DNA from: Myxococcales bacterium
GTDB taxonomy: Bacteria > Myxococcota_A > UBA9160 > UBA4427
Assembly (NCBI GenBank): GCA_022563535.1
Contig: JADFNE010000010.1
Location: 29,723-93,722 of the forward strand
Direction of reading: 5' to 3'
DNA length: 64,000 bases
Position 1 is the first letter of the stretch, and each line of letters begins with the position of its first letter. Made by a program: the position numbers and the translations under genes. Of the stretch, positions 42,478 to 50,954 are shown piece after piece. The notes under the pieces were generated by a model that worked only from the letters and a program-made list of their open reading frames with translations, was not told where the DNA came from and searched no databases.

Positions 42478-43539
42478 ATGTCTTCCAATCTGTCCCGCAA
42501 AGTGCAATCGATCGCGCCGTCCGATTTGATCGCGCATTCGCAACGTGGCCCCTACCCGGTGGGATTGTGGAGTTTCAAGTTGGCCGATCCGGCGGATGCC
42601 GATCGAATGCTTCCGGTAGATGTCTGGTACCCGGCGAGCCCCAGTGATGACGAAACCACGCACACACCCGCGGACCACCCGCTGAAGGCTCCCCATCGAG
42701 CGCGGATGGGCCTTGCACCCGCGGATGGATGTTTTCCGCTGGTGCTCTTCTCGCACGGCAATTCCGGCTTTCGCCGCCAATCGACCTTCCTCACCACCCA
42801 TCTCGCAAGTTGGGGCATTGTCGTCGCAGCCCCGGACCACGTGGGAAATACATTTTCTGATTCTCTCGAGATCCGCAGCGAAGAACAACGCAAGAGCCGC
42901 CACTTTGAAGCGCGTCAAAACCGCCCGCGCGACATGCTCGCCGTCGCCGACGCCATGCTCGCAAGCCGAGGAAGCTGTCCGGCGCTCGACTTCAAAGCCA
43001 TAGGCGCCCTGGGCCACAGCTATGGTGGCTGGACCAGCCTCAAGCTGCCGGCGCTCGACTCTCGCATCTGCGCGGTATGCGGGCTGGCGCCGGCATCCGA
43101 ACCCTTTGTCGGTCGCAAAGCCTTCACCCCGGGCGAGTTGCCATTCTCGCCTTCGCTTCCGACTTTATTCATTGCGGGCCTCAGCGACGTGCTGGTCGAC
43201 ATCGAAACGAGCATCGCGCCACTCTTCGAGCGCATGGCGAGCCCCAGCGCATTGGTGGGCATCGAGGGTGTCGATCACTTTCACTTCTGTGACAACATCG
43301 CTTTGCTCCACGGTCTTCACGAAAAAAACAAGCGGCCGCTCCAGACCCGGGAGACCCGTCCCTATGTGGACATGCTTTCGGAAACGCGCATGCATCCTGC
43401 GTTGTGTGCCCTGGTGGCGTCGTTCTTTCGCAGCGTGTTCGCCGACGAGCAGGACGATCCGATTGCACAATTCAACAGCCCTGGGCTCGCATCCCTCGAC
43501 CCGGCCCTGCGCCTGATCTCATCGAAATCCCAGAGCTGA
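42478..43539 (+). CDS. Alpha/beta hydrolase, dienelactone hydrolase / PAF-acetylhydrolase-like
   Basis: 353 residues from the ATG at 42478. The oxyanion segment FSHGNSGFRRQ, nucleophile elbow LGHSYGGWTSL and histidine region EGVDHFHFCD are in the right order for a serine alpha/beta hydrolase. RMLPVDVWYPASP near the N-terminus is typical of the chlorophyllase/PAF-acetylhydrolase-like group. There is no signal peptide, so it is cytoplasmic. The substrate is unknown, perhaps an ester or lactone. A GTG start 46 codons upstream exists but that extension is Arg-rich and unlike the family. Confidence 0.82.
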   Translation: MSSNLSRKVQSIAPSDLIAHSQRGPYPVGLWSFKLADPADADRMLPVDVWYPASPSDDETTHTPADHPLKAPHRARMGLAPADGCFPLVLFSHGNSGFRRQSTFLTTHLASWGIVVAAPDHVGNTFSDSLEIRSEEQRKSRHFEARQNRPRDMLAVADAMLASRGSCPALDFKAIGALGHSYGGWTSLKLPALDSRICAVCGLAPASEPFVGRKAFTPGELPFSPSLPTLFIAGLSDVLVDIETSIAPLFERMASPSALVGIEGVDHFHFCDNIALLHGLHEKNKRPLQTRETRPYVDMLSETRMHPALCALVASFFRSVFADEQDDPIAQFNSPGLASLDPALRLISSKSQS

Positions 43540-43597
43540 GGCGCCTTCGCGAGGGCGGTCATGGAATTCCTGGAAGCGGAAGCTCGCGTGCGATCTT

Positions 43598-44875
43598 TCA
43601 GTCGCGCGCGCGCAAGGGCGTCGCGTGGCCAAACAGCCAACCCTGGCCGAAGTGGATACCGAGCTTCCCCAGCATCTCCAGCTCTTCGATGGTATCGAGC
43701 CCTTCGCCGATCACCTTGGAGCCCATCTTTTCCGCCAGGGTGAGGAGTGTCGAGAGCAGATCCTGGCGCGCGGAATCTTCATCGACACCGGTCACGAACG
43801 CGCGATCCATCTTGATGTACTCGGGTGATATTTCGAGCAGGGCTTCGAGCCCCGCATAGCCCGATCCCATGTCGTCGAGCGCAAATTGGAATCCGAGTGC
43901 CCGGAGATTGTCTCGGGCCTCCTTGAACACGCTGAAGTTCTCGATCGACTCTTGCTCCGAAATCTCGAACACCACGTCGGTAGGACTGAGCTCACATTTT
44001 TCGAGGGTCTTGATCAACCGCTCGGCGCGAAAGTTGGGGTCGTGGAAAGCGGTCGGAAGAATATTCAGGAACAGCTTGGTGCCTTCGGGGAAGTCGATCG
44101 CTCCACTGAGTCCACTCGAACGGCATAGACAGTCGAGTTCGTAGACCATGTCGTACTGTTCGGCGGCACCGAACAAAGTCAAGGGCGTCATGAATTCCGA
44201 TTTTTCGGGTCCGCGCACCAGCGCCTCATAGCCGAACACGACGCGATTGTTGACTTCGACGATCGGTTCGTAGACCGAGTAGATGCGGCGTTCGAACAGC
44301 ATCTCTCGAAATCGCCGCCGTCTTTCGCGGTCTTCCACCTGCAAGCTGAGCTGCAAGTCCCGGCGCGCCAGCTCGGCAGCTCGAATGATCTGGGTCTCTG
44401 TGCTGAACCGGGGGTTGCGCAGGCATACCTCTGAACCGATCGCCACGCTCGGCGCCTGGCGCAGATGCGGATAGAAGGCCTTGCCCGCGTTTTGCTCGAT
44501 CAGACGCTTGAGTGCGACTTCGAAGTTCGGAATCTCCTGGCGAACCAGCGCCGCGTCTTCCCCTTCGCGCAGGAACACCACCCAGATTTCGTTTCGCCCC
44601 GCCTCGCCGTTCATCACGAGGTCGCTCTCTTTGAGGGTTCGCTCGGTGACCTTTTGCACCAGATTCCCGAGGGCCTTCAACGCGGATCGCCTGGCTTGAT
44701 CTCCGTTTCGTCGCTCGATCACCTCGAGAAACGAAGCGTCGACAATGACGAGGCCCAGAGAGCCACAGGCGTCAAATCTCTCACCGAGTCGCTCGAGTAT
44801 GCTGCTGCAGCTCGGCAGGGACGGTACCGATTCGTCCTCTTGAGACTCGCGAAACGGATTGGGGATACTGGTCAT
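43598..44875 (-). CDS. EAL domain c-di-GMP phosphodiesterase
   Basis: 425 residues. Residues ~25-180 resemble a degenerate GGDEF-like domain without the active loop. Residues ~195-425 are an EAL domain with the catalytic set seen in active enzymes: YEALVRG (E217), FLNILP, FEISEQES, DDMGSGYAG (two Asp), YIKMDRAF (Lys), VIGEGLDT and FGQGWLFG. It should hydrolyse c-di-GMP to pGpG. It starts 64 bp after the PilZ-DUF4388 gene on the same strand. I infer that the two work together, the phosphodiesterase lowering the ligand level for its neighbour. Confidence 0.92.
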   Translation of the reverse strand: MTSIPNPFRESQEDESVPSLPSCSSILERLGERFDACGSLGLVIVDASFLEVIERRNGDQARRSALKALGNLVQKVTERTLKESDLVMNGEAGRNEIWVVFLREGEDAALVRQEIPNFEVALKRLIEQNAGKAFYPHLRQAPSVAIGSEVCLRNPRFSTETQIIRAAELARRDLQLSLQVEDRERRRRFREMLFERRIYSVYEPIVEVNNRVVFGYEALVRGPEKSEFMTPLTLFGAAEQYDMVYELDCLCRSSGLSGAIDFPEGTKLFLNILPTAFHDPNFRAERLIKTLEKCELSPTDVVFEISEQESIENFSVFKEARDNLRALGFQFALDDMGSGYAGLEALLEISPEYIKMDRAFVTGVDEDSARQDLLSTLLTLAEKMGSKVIGEGLDTIEELEMLGKLGIHFGQGWLFGHATPLRARD

Positions 44876-44939
44876 GCAGCGAACATCGGCAGTTTGCTCG
44901 ACTGCGTTGAGGGGCCCATCGCGGTTTGGCTGATTTCTT

Positions 44940-46175
44940 TCAACTTTCCGGCGTCCGCGGAAATAGAATCTCGTTTTCGATCAACCACGAAATCGCCCTA
45001 TGGATGCGCACATCGGCTTCGGGAATGACGTCGAGCAATTTTCGCACGTTTGCACCCACCCGAACGAGATCGAGGATCGCGCATTCAATTTTGCCCAGGT
45101 CGGCCCCAATGTTCGTAATCGCGTCCCGCGCCAGCTCAAAGCTGATATCCGCTGGGAAGCAAACGTCCAGATTCCGTCGCGATTCGTCGATTTCGCGCAG
45201 GGCGTCAAGGATGGCACCCTCCAGATGCTCCGGGGGCTCGCGCACAATCTGGTTGTCGATGAGCGAGTGAAATTCGAATTGGCCCGTCGTCCAGCGCAAC
45301 AGGCGAACCAGCGCTTTCTTGCCCGTGACCTTCCCAGACCGCGTCGCGACCAGAGCTCCCTGGGAAAACGCGATGTATCCCTCCTGGCTGCCGTTGATCA
45401 CCGTCAGGGTCCCCTCATGGGTAGAGACTCCGAAGGACTGCAGCAAACCCGCCATGCCGAGTTCCTCGATTTCACCACTGATCCCGCCGAGACGTCGGGT
45501 GTGGTCCATATCCCGGAGCCTTCGCAAAAATGCCTTGGTCTTTTCCTGACTTTGTTTGTCCGGACTGAATTGAATGCCCAGCGCCGGTACGTCCCCGGCT
45601 TCGTCCTTTACTTGACGCTTGACCTCGGATGGAATATCGAGACTTTCGCCGGTCTTCGAGTTCGTGAGCGTTACGACGACCTGCTCGCCAATGGGCAGAG
45701 AATCTCCCTCCACCGAAAACAGCAAACCGGAAGAGCTGAGGTTTCGAGTCATGCCTTGGAGTTGCTCTCCTCGGCTGTTGCAGACTCGTGCCCCTACCCG
45801 CACCACTTCGCGCGCCGCGCCGCGCCGATTTCTCCCTGTCGCAGAAGAATCGGGTTCGGATTCCTGTTCTTCCGCTGAATCGGAAAGCGGACCGATCAGG
45901 TTTTCGAAGATTTCCGTCAATTCGGCCGCGGTCTGATCGAACTGGACCGCCACGCCTGGGACGGCACCGGCCGTCGCCAGTTCCGGTGGTACGCAGTGAA
46001 CGACCTCGCCTTCGAGCACGATGGCCTCGCGGCAAAACGCGAGATCGATCCCGACCGCGATTCGAGTGCGAAGCTCGAGGGGATTTTGAGTGGGTACGAA
46101 GAGACCTCCCTTGGTAAGGTTCTCGTGATACTCCTTCTTGAACCCTTCGAAATCTTCGAAGACCACCGCCAGCAT
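44940..46175 (-). CDS. Tandem PilZ plus DUF4388 protein
   Basis: 411 residues from the ATG at 46175, with AGGAG about 11 bases upstream. Residues 1-95 look like a PilZ-type barrel of the delta-lineage kind (ENLTKGGLFVPTQNPLELRTRI). Residues ~115-225 are a second PilZ domain with an Arg-rich start (RRGAAREVVRVGARV) and TRNLSSSGLLFSVEGD. Residues ~240-330 are DUF4388 (GEIEELGMAGLLQSFG, then EGTLTVINGSQEGYIAFSQGALV and GKKALVRLLRWTTGQFEF). The C-terminus is helical and unknown. It is probably a c-di-GMP effector. It sits upstream of the EAL gene in a likely two-gene operon. Confidence 0.82.
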   Translation of the reverse strand: MLAVVFEDFEGFKKEYHENLTKGGLFVPTQNPLELRTRIAVGIDLAFCREAIVLEGEVVHCVPPELATAGAVPGVAVQFDQTAAELTEIFENLIGPLSDSAEEQESEPDSSATGRNRRGAAREVVRVGARVCNSRGEQLQGMTRNLSSSGLLFSVEGDSLPIGEQVVVTLTNSKTGESLDIPSEVKRQVKDEAGDVPALGIQFSPDKQSQEKTKAFLRRLRDMDHTRRLGGISGEIEELGMAGLLQSFGVSTHEGTLTVINGSQEGYIAFSQGALVATRSGKVTGKKALVRLLRWTTGQFEFHSLIDNQIVREPPEHLEGAILDALREIDESRRNLDVCFPADISFELARDAITNIGADLGKIECAILDLVRVGANVRKLLDVIPEADVRIHRAISWLIENEILFPRTPES

Positions 46176-46524
46176 TGCGCAAACCACTCCTGATTTTCCG
46201 CCTGAGCGGGTCCGATTCCGTATACCGCCCATTGGAGATGGCGCGGCCCGACACTTCCTAATCGGCCAAACGACCCCAAAACAAAACCCGCGATCGACCG
46301 ACTTCAGGGGCAAAAACGAGAGGGAAAACAGCAGAGTGCCGGGTTTGAGTTGCGGGGACCCCGGGGTAGACTCAGGACGCGAATTGCGAACCCGGCGACG
46401 GCAAGCAGGCGGCAACTCGCACGCAATTTGGACGCGGAGTCACTTCGAGGCTCCTGGGCACAGCAGACGGCAATCGACCTGATCCGGTCGGCCAAAACCA
46501 AACAACCCAAAAAGATCTCTCGAA
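46176..46524. other. Divergent intergenic region between the PilZ-DUF4388 and acyl-CoA synthetase genes
   Basis: About 350 bases without a convincing gene, between divergently transcribed genes. It should contain both promoters. One candidate pair of hexamers on the plus strand is listed separately. I see no clear repeats or RNA elements here. Confidence 0.5.
46345..46372 (+). promoter_or_regulatory. Candidate sigma70-type promoter for the acyl-CoA synthetase gene
   Basis: TTGAGT, a 16-base spacer and TAGACT (4 of 6 matches each) lie about 150 bases upstream of the ATG. The spacer contains the palindrome GGGGACCCC-type sequence. A single motif match such as this is weak evidence. Confidence 0.25.
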
Positions 46525-48246
46525 ATGACAGCTGACACGAAAGCCCCAGACGCTACCAGCCCAGCAGAATTGAAAATACGAGCCGAGGTCCGACAACAAC
46601 TCACCGGCCCCGGTGCGCCGTTCGAAATGATCGACGAAGAAGTTCTGGGCGAACGGATGGCGGTCTTCAAGAACCGGCTGGGCTCGCTGCGCGAACTGCT
46701 GGCGCAATCGGCCCTGCACGACCAGAAGGAGTACATCGTCCACGGCGATCGCCGCATCAGCTATGGGTCGACCGTGCGAATCGTCGCATCGGTCGCGGCA
46801 GGCCTGGCCAAAACTCACGGCATCGGAAAGGGAGACCGGGTCGCGATTCTCGCCGCAAACTGTCCCGAGTGGGTCTTCACCTTCTGGGCAGTGACCAGTC
46901 TCGGGGCCGTCGTCACTGCCTTGAACGGGTGGTGGACCGCAGATGAAATCCGTTTCGGCATCGAACATACGGGATGCAAGTTGCTCGTAGGCGATCGGAA
47001 ACGACTCGAACGAATCGCGGGGACCGACCTTGGCGTTTCAATCCTCGAGATCGAAACGGATTTCGGCGCGCTGGAACAATTCGCACGCGAAGCCATTTTG
47101 CCCAATACCCCCATCGTCGAAGACGACCCTGCGCTGATTCTCTTCACCAGTGGAACCACGGGACGGCCCAAGGGTGTGGTCGTGTCGCACCGCGCGCTGC
47201 TGGGATTTGTACAAGTGAACGGAATCCTGAGCCTGGAGCGGATATTGGTCGCGAGCAAACTCGGCCAACTCCCGAGCGGAGATGCCCCGGCTCCGGCCGC
47301 ACTCGTCACCGCACCGCTGTTTCATCTTTCGGGTCTCTACACCGGTGCCATCATGATGTTGGCCGCGGGAGCCAAGACGGTTTATCGCTCCGGGCGTTTC
47401 GATCCTGAAGATGTGCTGCGTCTGATCGAGCGGGAGAAAATCACGATCTGGAGCGCGCTCGGCAGCATGGGACCTCAGGTGATATCGCATCCGACCCTCG
47501 ACCAGTTTGATCTATCGAGCATGCGGAACATCGGCTTTGGTGGCGCGCCGACCAGCCCCGCTTTGCAGGAAAGGATGTGTCGTGCGTTTCCCAACTCGGC
47601 AAAGAACCTGGGCATGGGGTATGGGCTGAGCGAATCGGGAGGGCTCGCTGCATCCATTGGGGGCAGCGAACTCGCAAGTCACCCCACCTCGACCGGGCGT
47701 GCCTCGATCACCAACCAAATCGAAATTCGGGACGCGGAGGGCAAGGCCGTCGCGGAAGGGGTCTACGGCGAGATCCATCTCCGCAGCCCCTACCTGATGC
47801 TCGAATACTGGAACAATCCGGAGGCAACCGCCGAGACCTTGCGGCCCGGGCGATGGCTTGCCACCGGAGACATCGGCCAACTGAAAGACGGCTACCTCTA
47901 CATCAACGCAAGAGCGCGAGACATGATTCTCCGCGCCGCCGAAAACGTCTATCCCGTCGAGATCGAACACCGGATCGACGCACATCCCGATGTCGCCGAA
48001 TCTGCGGTGATCGGCGTGGATCACGCAATACTCGGCCAGGAAGTCAAAGCCATCGTGGTCCCGAGGGCAGGCATTCGCGAGCTCGATACCGATGCACTCG
48101 CCGTCTGGACAGGAGAGATCCTCGCGCCCTTCAAGGTTCCGAGCCTCTGGGAGGTTCGCAGCGAGCCCCTGCCCCGAAACGCTGCGGGCAAGGTTCTGAA
48201 GAAGGTGCTGACCGGGGAAGCAGACGACGACTTGATCGAGGAGTAG
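46525..48246 (+). CDS. Acyl-CoA synthetase (AMP-forming), fatty-acid-CoA ligase type
   Basis: 573 residues of the ANL adenylating superfamily. The AMP-binding P-loop is ILFTSGTTGRPKGVVVSH. The A5 motif is GYGLSESG. Motifs LATGDIGQLKDGYLYI and ARARDMILRAAENVYPVEIE follow. The catalytic C-terminal lysine lies in PRNAAGKVLKKVL. It activates a carboxylic acid as acyl-AMP and then acyl-CoA in the cytoplasm. The N-terminal ~50 residues are an extension before the domain. The exact acid cannot be read from sequence. Such genes are common in delta-lineage bacteria that degrade fatty acids. Confidence 0.9.
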   Translation: MTADTKAPDATSPAELKIRAEVRQQLTGPGAPFEMIDEEVLGERMAVFKNRLGSLRELLAQSALHDQKEYIVHGDRRISYGSTVRIVASVAAGLAKTHGIGKGDRVAILAANCPEWVFTFWAVTSLGAVVTALNGWWTADEIRFGIEHTGCKLLVGDRKRLERIAGTDLGVSILEIETDFGALEQFAREAILPNTPIVEDDPALILFTSGTTGRPKGVVVSHRALLGFVQVNGILSLERILVASKLGQLPSGDAPAPAALVTAPLFHLSGLYTGAIMMLAAGAKTVYRSGRFDPEDVLRLIEREKITIWSALGSMGPQVISHPTLDQFDLSSMRNIGFGGAPTSPALQERMCRAFPNSAKNLGMGYGLSESGGLAASIGGSELASHPTSTGRASITNQIEIRDAEGKAVAEGVYGEIHLRSPYLMLEYWNNPEATAETLRPGRWLATGDIGQLKDGYLYINARARDMILRAAENVYPVEIEHRIDAHPDVAESAVIGVDHAILGQEVKAIVVPRAGIRELDTDALAVWTGEILAPFKVPSLWEVRSEPLPRNAAGKVLKKVLTGEADDDLIEE

Positions 48247-48389
48247 AGCGGAAGGCGAAAACAGCCCCAGCTCACCCAAAAGTGAATCACCCGTGCTGTG
48301 AATAACTCAGGGACGATCTGCGTCATACTCCGGAGGCCAGAGGATCCGGCGAATAAATTTCAATACAATTCCATCGGGAGGGTTACGAC

Positions 48390-48764
48390 ATGAGGGGGAA
48401 GATTTTTCCCGACAAGTCAGCGCAGAAATCCGGGCATCTCCCACGCGCGGGCAACCTGCTCCTGATCGTGACGCTTGCCTTCGGACTCCAACTCTTCATG
48501 GGCCTCGGTAGTGCGGACACGGCTTCGGCGGCAGATACGCGCATGGGTGCAACCTATGAGTCGCAACTCGACTCACCCCCCGTGAGTTCGAGTTCCTCCC
48601 TCGACATGCGCGACGACGTATACAACAGCGGATTCATTTTTGGTTTGACCAAGGGCGTGGCGAGTTCGACGATCGTTCCGGCGATGAAGCCGCTCTTCTT
48701 CCTGGTCACCATTCCCCTGGACCTCGTGCTGCTCCCCATGGCCGCGATCGGTGGCTTCTTCTGA
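48390..48764 (+). CDS. Small exported/membrane hypothetical protein
   Basis: 124 residues with a strong ribosome-binding site (GGGAGGG, 7 bases before the ATG). A signal segment at ~23-49 (LLLIVTLAFGLQLFMGLGSADTASAA) is followed by a Ser-rich linker. The C-terminal part, RDDVYNSGFIFGLTKGVASSTIVPAMKPLFFLVTIPLDLVLLPMAAIGGFF in overall extent, is largely hydrophobic from about residue 92 and could be a membrane hairpin. I do not recognise a characterised family. It is convergent with the COG3014-type gene. Confidence 0.7.
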   Translation: MRGKIFPDKSAQKSGHLPRAGNLLLIVTLAFGLQLFMGLGSADTASAADTRMGATYESQLDSPPVSSSSSLDMRDDVYNSGFIFGLTKGVASSTIVPAMKPLFFLVTIPLDLVLLPMAAIGGFF

Positions 48765-48795
48765 CGGGGGCACCCTCTGGCGCGCCGAACCAGGC

Positions 48796-50110
48796 TCAGT
48801 GAAGCGGCATGACGATCACCAGCGCGTAGCCGCCTTCGGGAACATCGACCGCGAAGCGCTGCCAAACCGAGTCGCCCGACCCGAGTCCGACTTCCACCTG
48901 ATGGGTGCCCGCCGGAACGCGCTTGCGTGAAACGAAGATCTTGTTGGGAAGCAATGTCCAGGAACGCGTATCGGGCTTGTCGGCGGCGACCAACAGACTT
49001 TCGCTGAGCAAGCCGGCCAACACCCCAGCCAACTCTCCGCCGTTTCCCACTTCTTTCCCTATCTTGCGCGCACCTTCGGCCACCACCGCGCGCGCAACCA
49101 TGCGCGACAGAGCCGCCGCAATGATTTTTGGTTTGATCTTTTCGTACTCGCGAACCAACTCGGCCCCGAAGTTGGTAATTGCATCCATCGGAACGTCGGA
49201 TCCGTCGATGCGAGCCAACGCGCTGTCGTAGGTCCCCAGCGCCGGCACGAGTTCGGGAAAGATCAGCACCTTGAAAGCGCTGCGCTCCAACACATCGAAA
49301 TTGTCGCTAGCATCGGCCGCGACGATCCCCACAACGGCACCGATCGGGATGCGCTTTGGCACCTTGAACGGAACCCGGCCCACCGCCGTAACGACCAGGA
49401 TTTCTCCGCCTCCTCGAACCGGGGGTTCCCCAGGCTCTGCGAGCAGATCCCGAACCTGGGTGCCGCGAACCGAGACTCGCTCGGCCAACCCGCGCACGGG
49501 TGCGGCGAGACTGGCGATGCGTCCCCCTTGGAGTGCGTCGTTGTAGTGACGCATGGCCCTCGAATCTTCGCCGAGTTGTTCGTGGACGAAACCCGCGAGA
49601 TACGAGCCGATGGCGCCGTGAGCGTGATCGGGGTTTGTGTCCCGCAGATAGTTTCGCATCACGGTGAAGCGCTTGGCTTCAACCCGGGCTCCTCCCAGAT
49701 CTCCGACTGCCAGATAATTCAGCATGTTCAGCGCGTTGAGTGAAAGTCGCTCGACGGGTGAAATCCGGTAGGACCTGCAGATCCTCGCGCGAACCGTCAT
49801 AGTCGCCCCGCGCCTGGTGGAGCATGCCCCGCTCGAGCAGCACGAGCGCGCTGTCGTCGCGAAATTTCTCGGGGTGGGCGTGACCATCCTCGACGCCGAG
49901 CAACTTGTCGAGCTCAGCAATGGCGGAGTCATAGTCACCGCGCTGGGCGTAGTTGCGGGCTCCCGCGGTATGGTCGGAATAGGTCGCACAACCCGATCCA
50001 GCGAGCAGCGCCCCAAGGAACAGCAAGCAGAGCGGAAGCGAGCGTGGGGGCCTGGCGCTGCCGGGAATCGCGTGATTCTCCGGATCAGGCTTTGCTTGTG
50101 CGTGAGCCAC
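48796..50110 (-). pseudogene. Frameshifted COG3014-type lipoprotein with TPR-like repeats
   Basis: The first frame starts at 50110 with a lipoprotein signal (LLFLGALLAGSGCATYS) and TPR-like helices (NYAQRGDYDSAIAELDKLL, ERGMLHQARGDYDGSREDLQV). It then reads into unlike sequence. Another frame picks up at about 49760 with PVERLSLNALNMLNYLAVGDLGGARVEAKRF in overall extent and runs to 48796 (a long beta-type C-terminal region). A one-base shift near 49755-49765 would join them. Family members, as I remember them, have roughly 30 more residues at this spot, so a small deletion may also be present. It could be a true pseudogene or an assembly error. It lies 8 bp after the LpoB-like gene. Confidence 0.7.
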
Positions 50111-50118
50111 CGAGCGAC

Positions 50119-50769
50119 TCAGCGCTTGATGGCTTTGCTTCTCGCGGCCTCGTGCTGGAAGCGAATCCGGCTCGTTTCCACTTCAATGACCTGGAGAAAG
50201 AGGGTGTACTGCACCCTGCGCTGCTTGTTGAGTCGTTCGTCGACCGCCCCGATCTTGCCCGTGAAGTAGTACTTGGCGCCGAGTTGTCTACCGATTCGGG
50301 CCGCGGTCGCGGGGTCGATGTCGCCCGACTGTTGAAACTTCACTTCGCGCATCATCTCTGCCTGTATCTCGCGGCTCACGACCCCTACCGAACCGCTGTT
50401 GACCAGAAACGTCTCGATCGAGCCGAGCAAGGTATCGAGTTGATCGTCGATGTGTTCACTCGTGTCGTTGCGAATCGGAAAGATCGTGACCCAAGGCTGA
50501 TCGTCTGGGGCGTCGAGAATCTCGCGCTGCCAGAAGATCGAATCGAACAACGCGTTCAGAATTTCTTCGGTCAGGTAGTCTAGATCGACCTTGTCCAGGC
50601 CCGTGCTGAGCGCGGCGTCGTCGAGTCCCGGGTTCAGGGTACCGGCGCCGCCACGGCTGGCCACCGGCGCGCAACCCGTCGTGCTGCCGAACCAGAGTGT
50701 CGCGACGACGACAAGTGCCACGGCACCCGTCGACCGCATCGCGCCACGCAACGAACACATCAAACGCAT
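50119..50769 (-). CDS. lpoB: LpoB-like penicillin-binding protein activator lipoprotein
   Basis: 216 residues with a lipoprotein signal ending FGSTTGCAPV. The LpoB-type core is visible: PWVTIFPIRNDTSEHIDDQLDTLL, FLVNSGSVGVVSREIQAEMMREV, GRQLGAKYYFTGKIGAVDE and YTLFLQVIEVETSRIRFQHEA. LpoB reaches across the periplasm from the outer membrane to stimulate peptidoglycan synthase PBP1b. GGAG lies 8 bases before the ATG at 50769. It is the leading gene of a pair with the frameshifted COG3014-type gene, a common partner. The gene is divergent from ilvD. The symbol is by family only. Confidence 0.82.
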   Translation of the reverse strand: MRLMCSLRGAMRSTGAVALVVVATLWFGSTTGCAPVASRGGAGTLNPGLDDAALSTGLDKVDLDYLTEEILNALFDSIFWQREILDAPDDQPWVTIFPIRNDTSEHIDDQLDTLLGSIETFLVNSGSVGVVSREIQAEMMREVKFQQSGDIDPATAARIGRQLGAKYYFTGKIGAVDERLNKQRRVQYTLFLQVIEVETSRIRFQHEAARSKAIKR

Positions 50770-50819
50770 TGGATCTTCTCCCTATTGATCAGCACGGGCG
50801 CAGCTGACGCCCAGCCCTC

Positions 50820-50835
50820 TGGCCCCGCGGGGCCA
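50820..50835. promoter_or_regulatory. Perfect 16-bp palindrome between divergent lpoB-like gene and ilvD
   Basis: TGGCCCCGCGGGGCCA reads the same on both strands. It lies ~51 bases upstream of the lpoB-like start and 120 bases upstream of ilvD, so it is not a terminator for either. It could be an operator. No known regulator is assigned. Confidence 0.35.
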
Positions 50836-50954
50836 ATCCGGGCCCCATCTTCGCACTTTCGACGGCCGGGCGCCGCTAGAAATTCACTCGCCCGGGCAGT
50901 ACGCCGCCGCCCACTCTTGCTGCAGCCAGTGGCTGAAGAGATACACTTCTGCTC

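Noticed and set aside
48364..48369. TACAAT as a -10 box for the small membrane gene
   Set aside because: There is no -35 at 16-18 bases and the implied start site would fall on the Shine-Dalgarno sequence.
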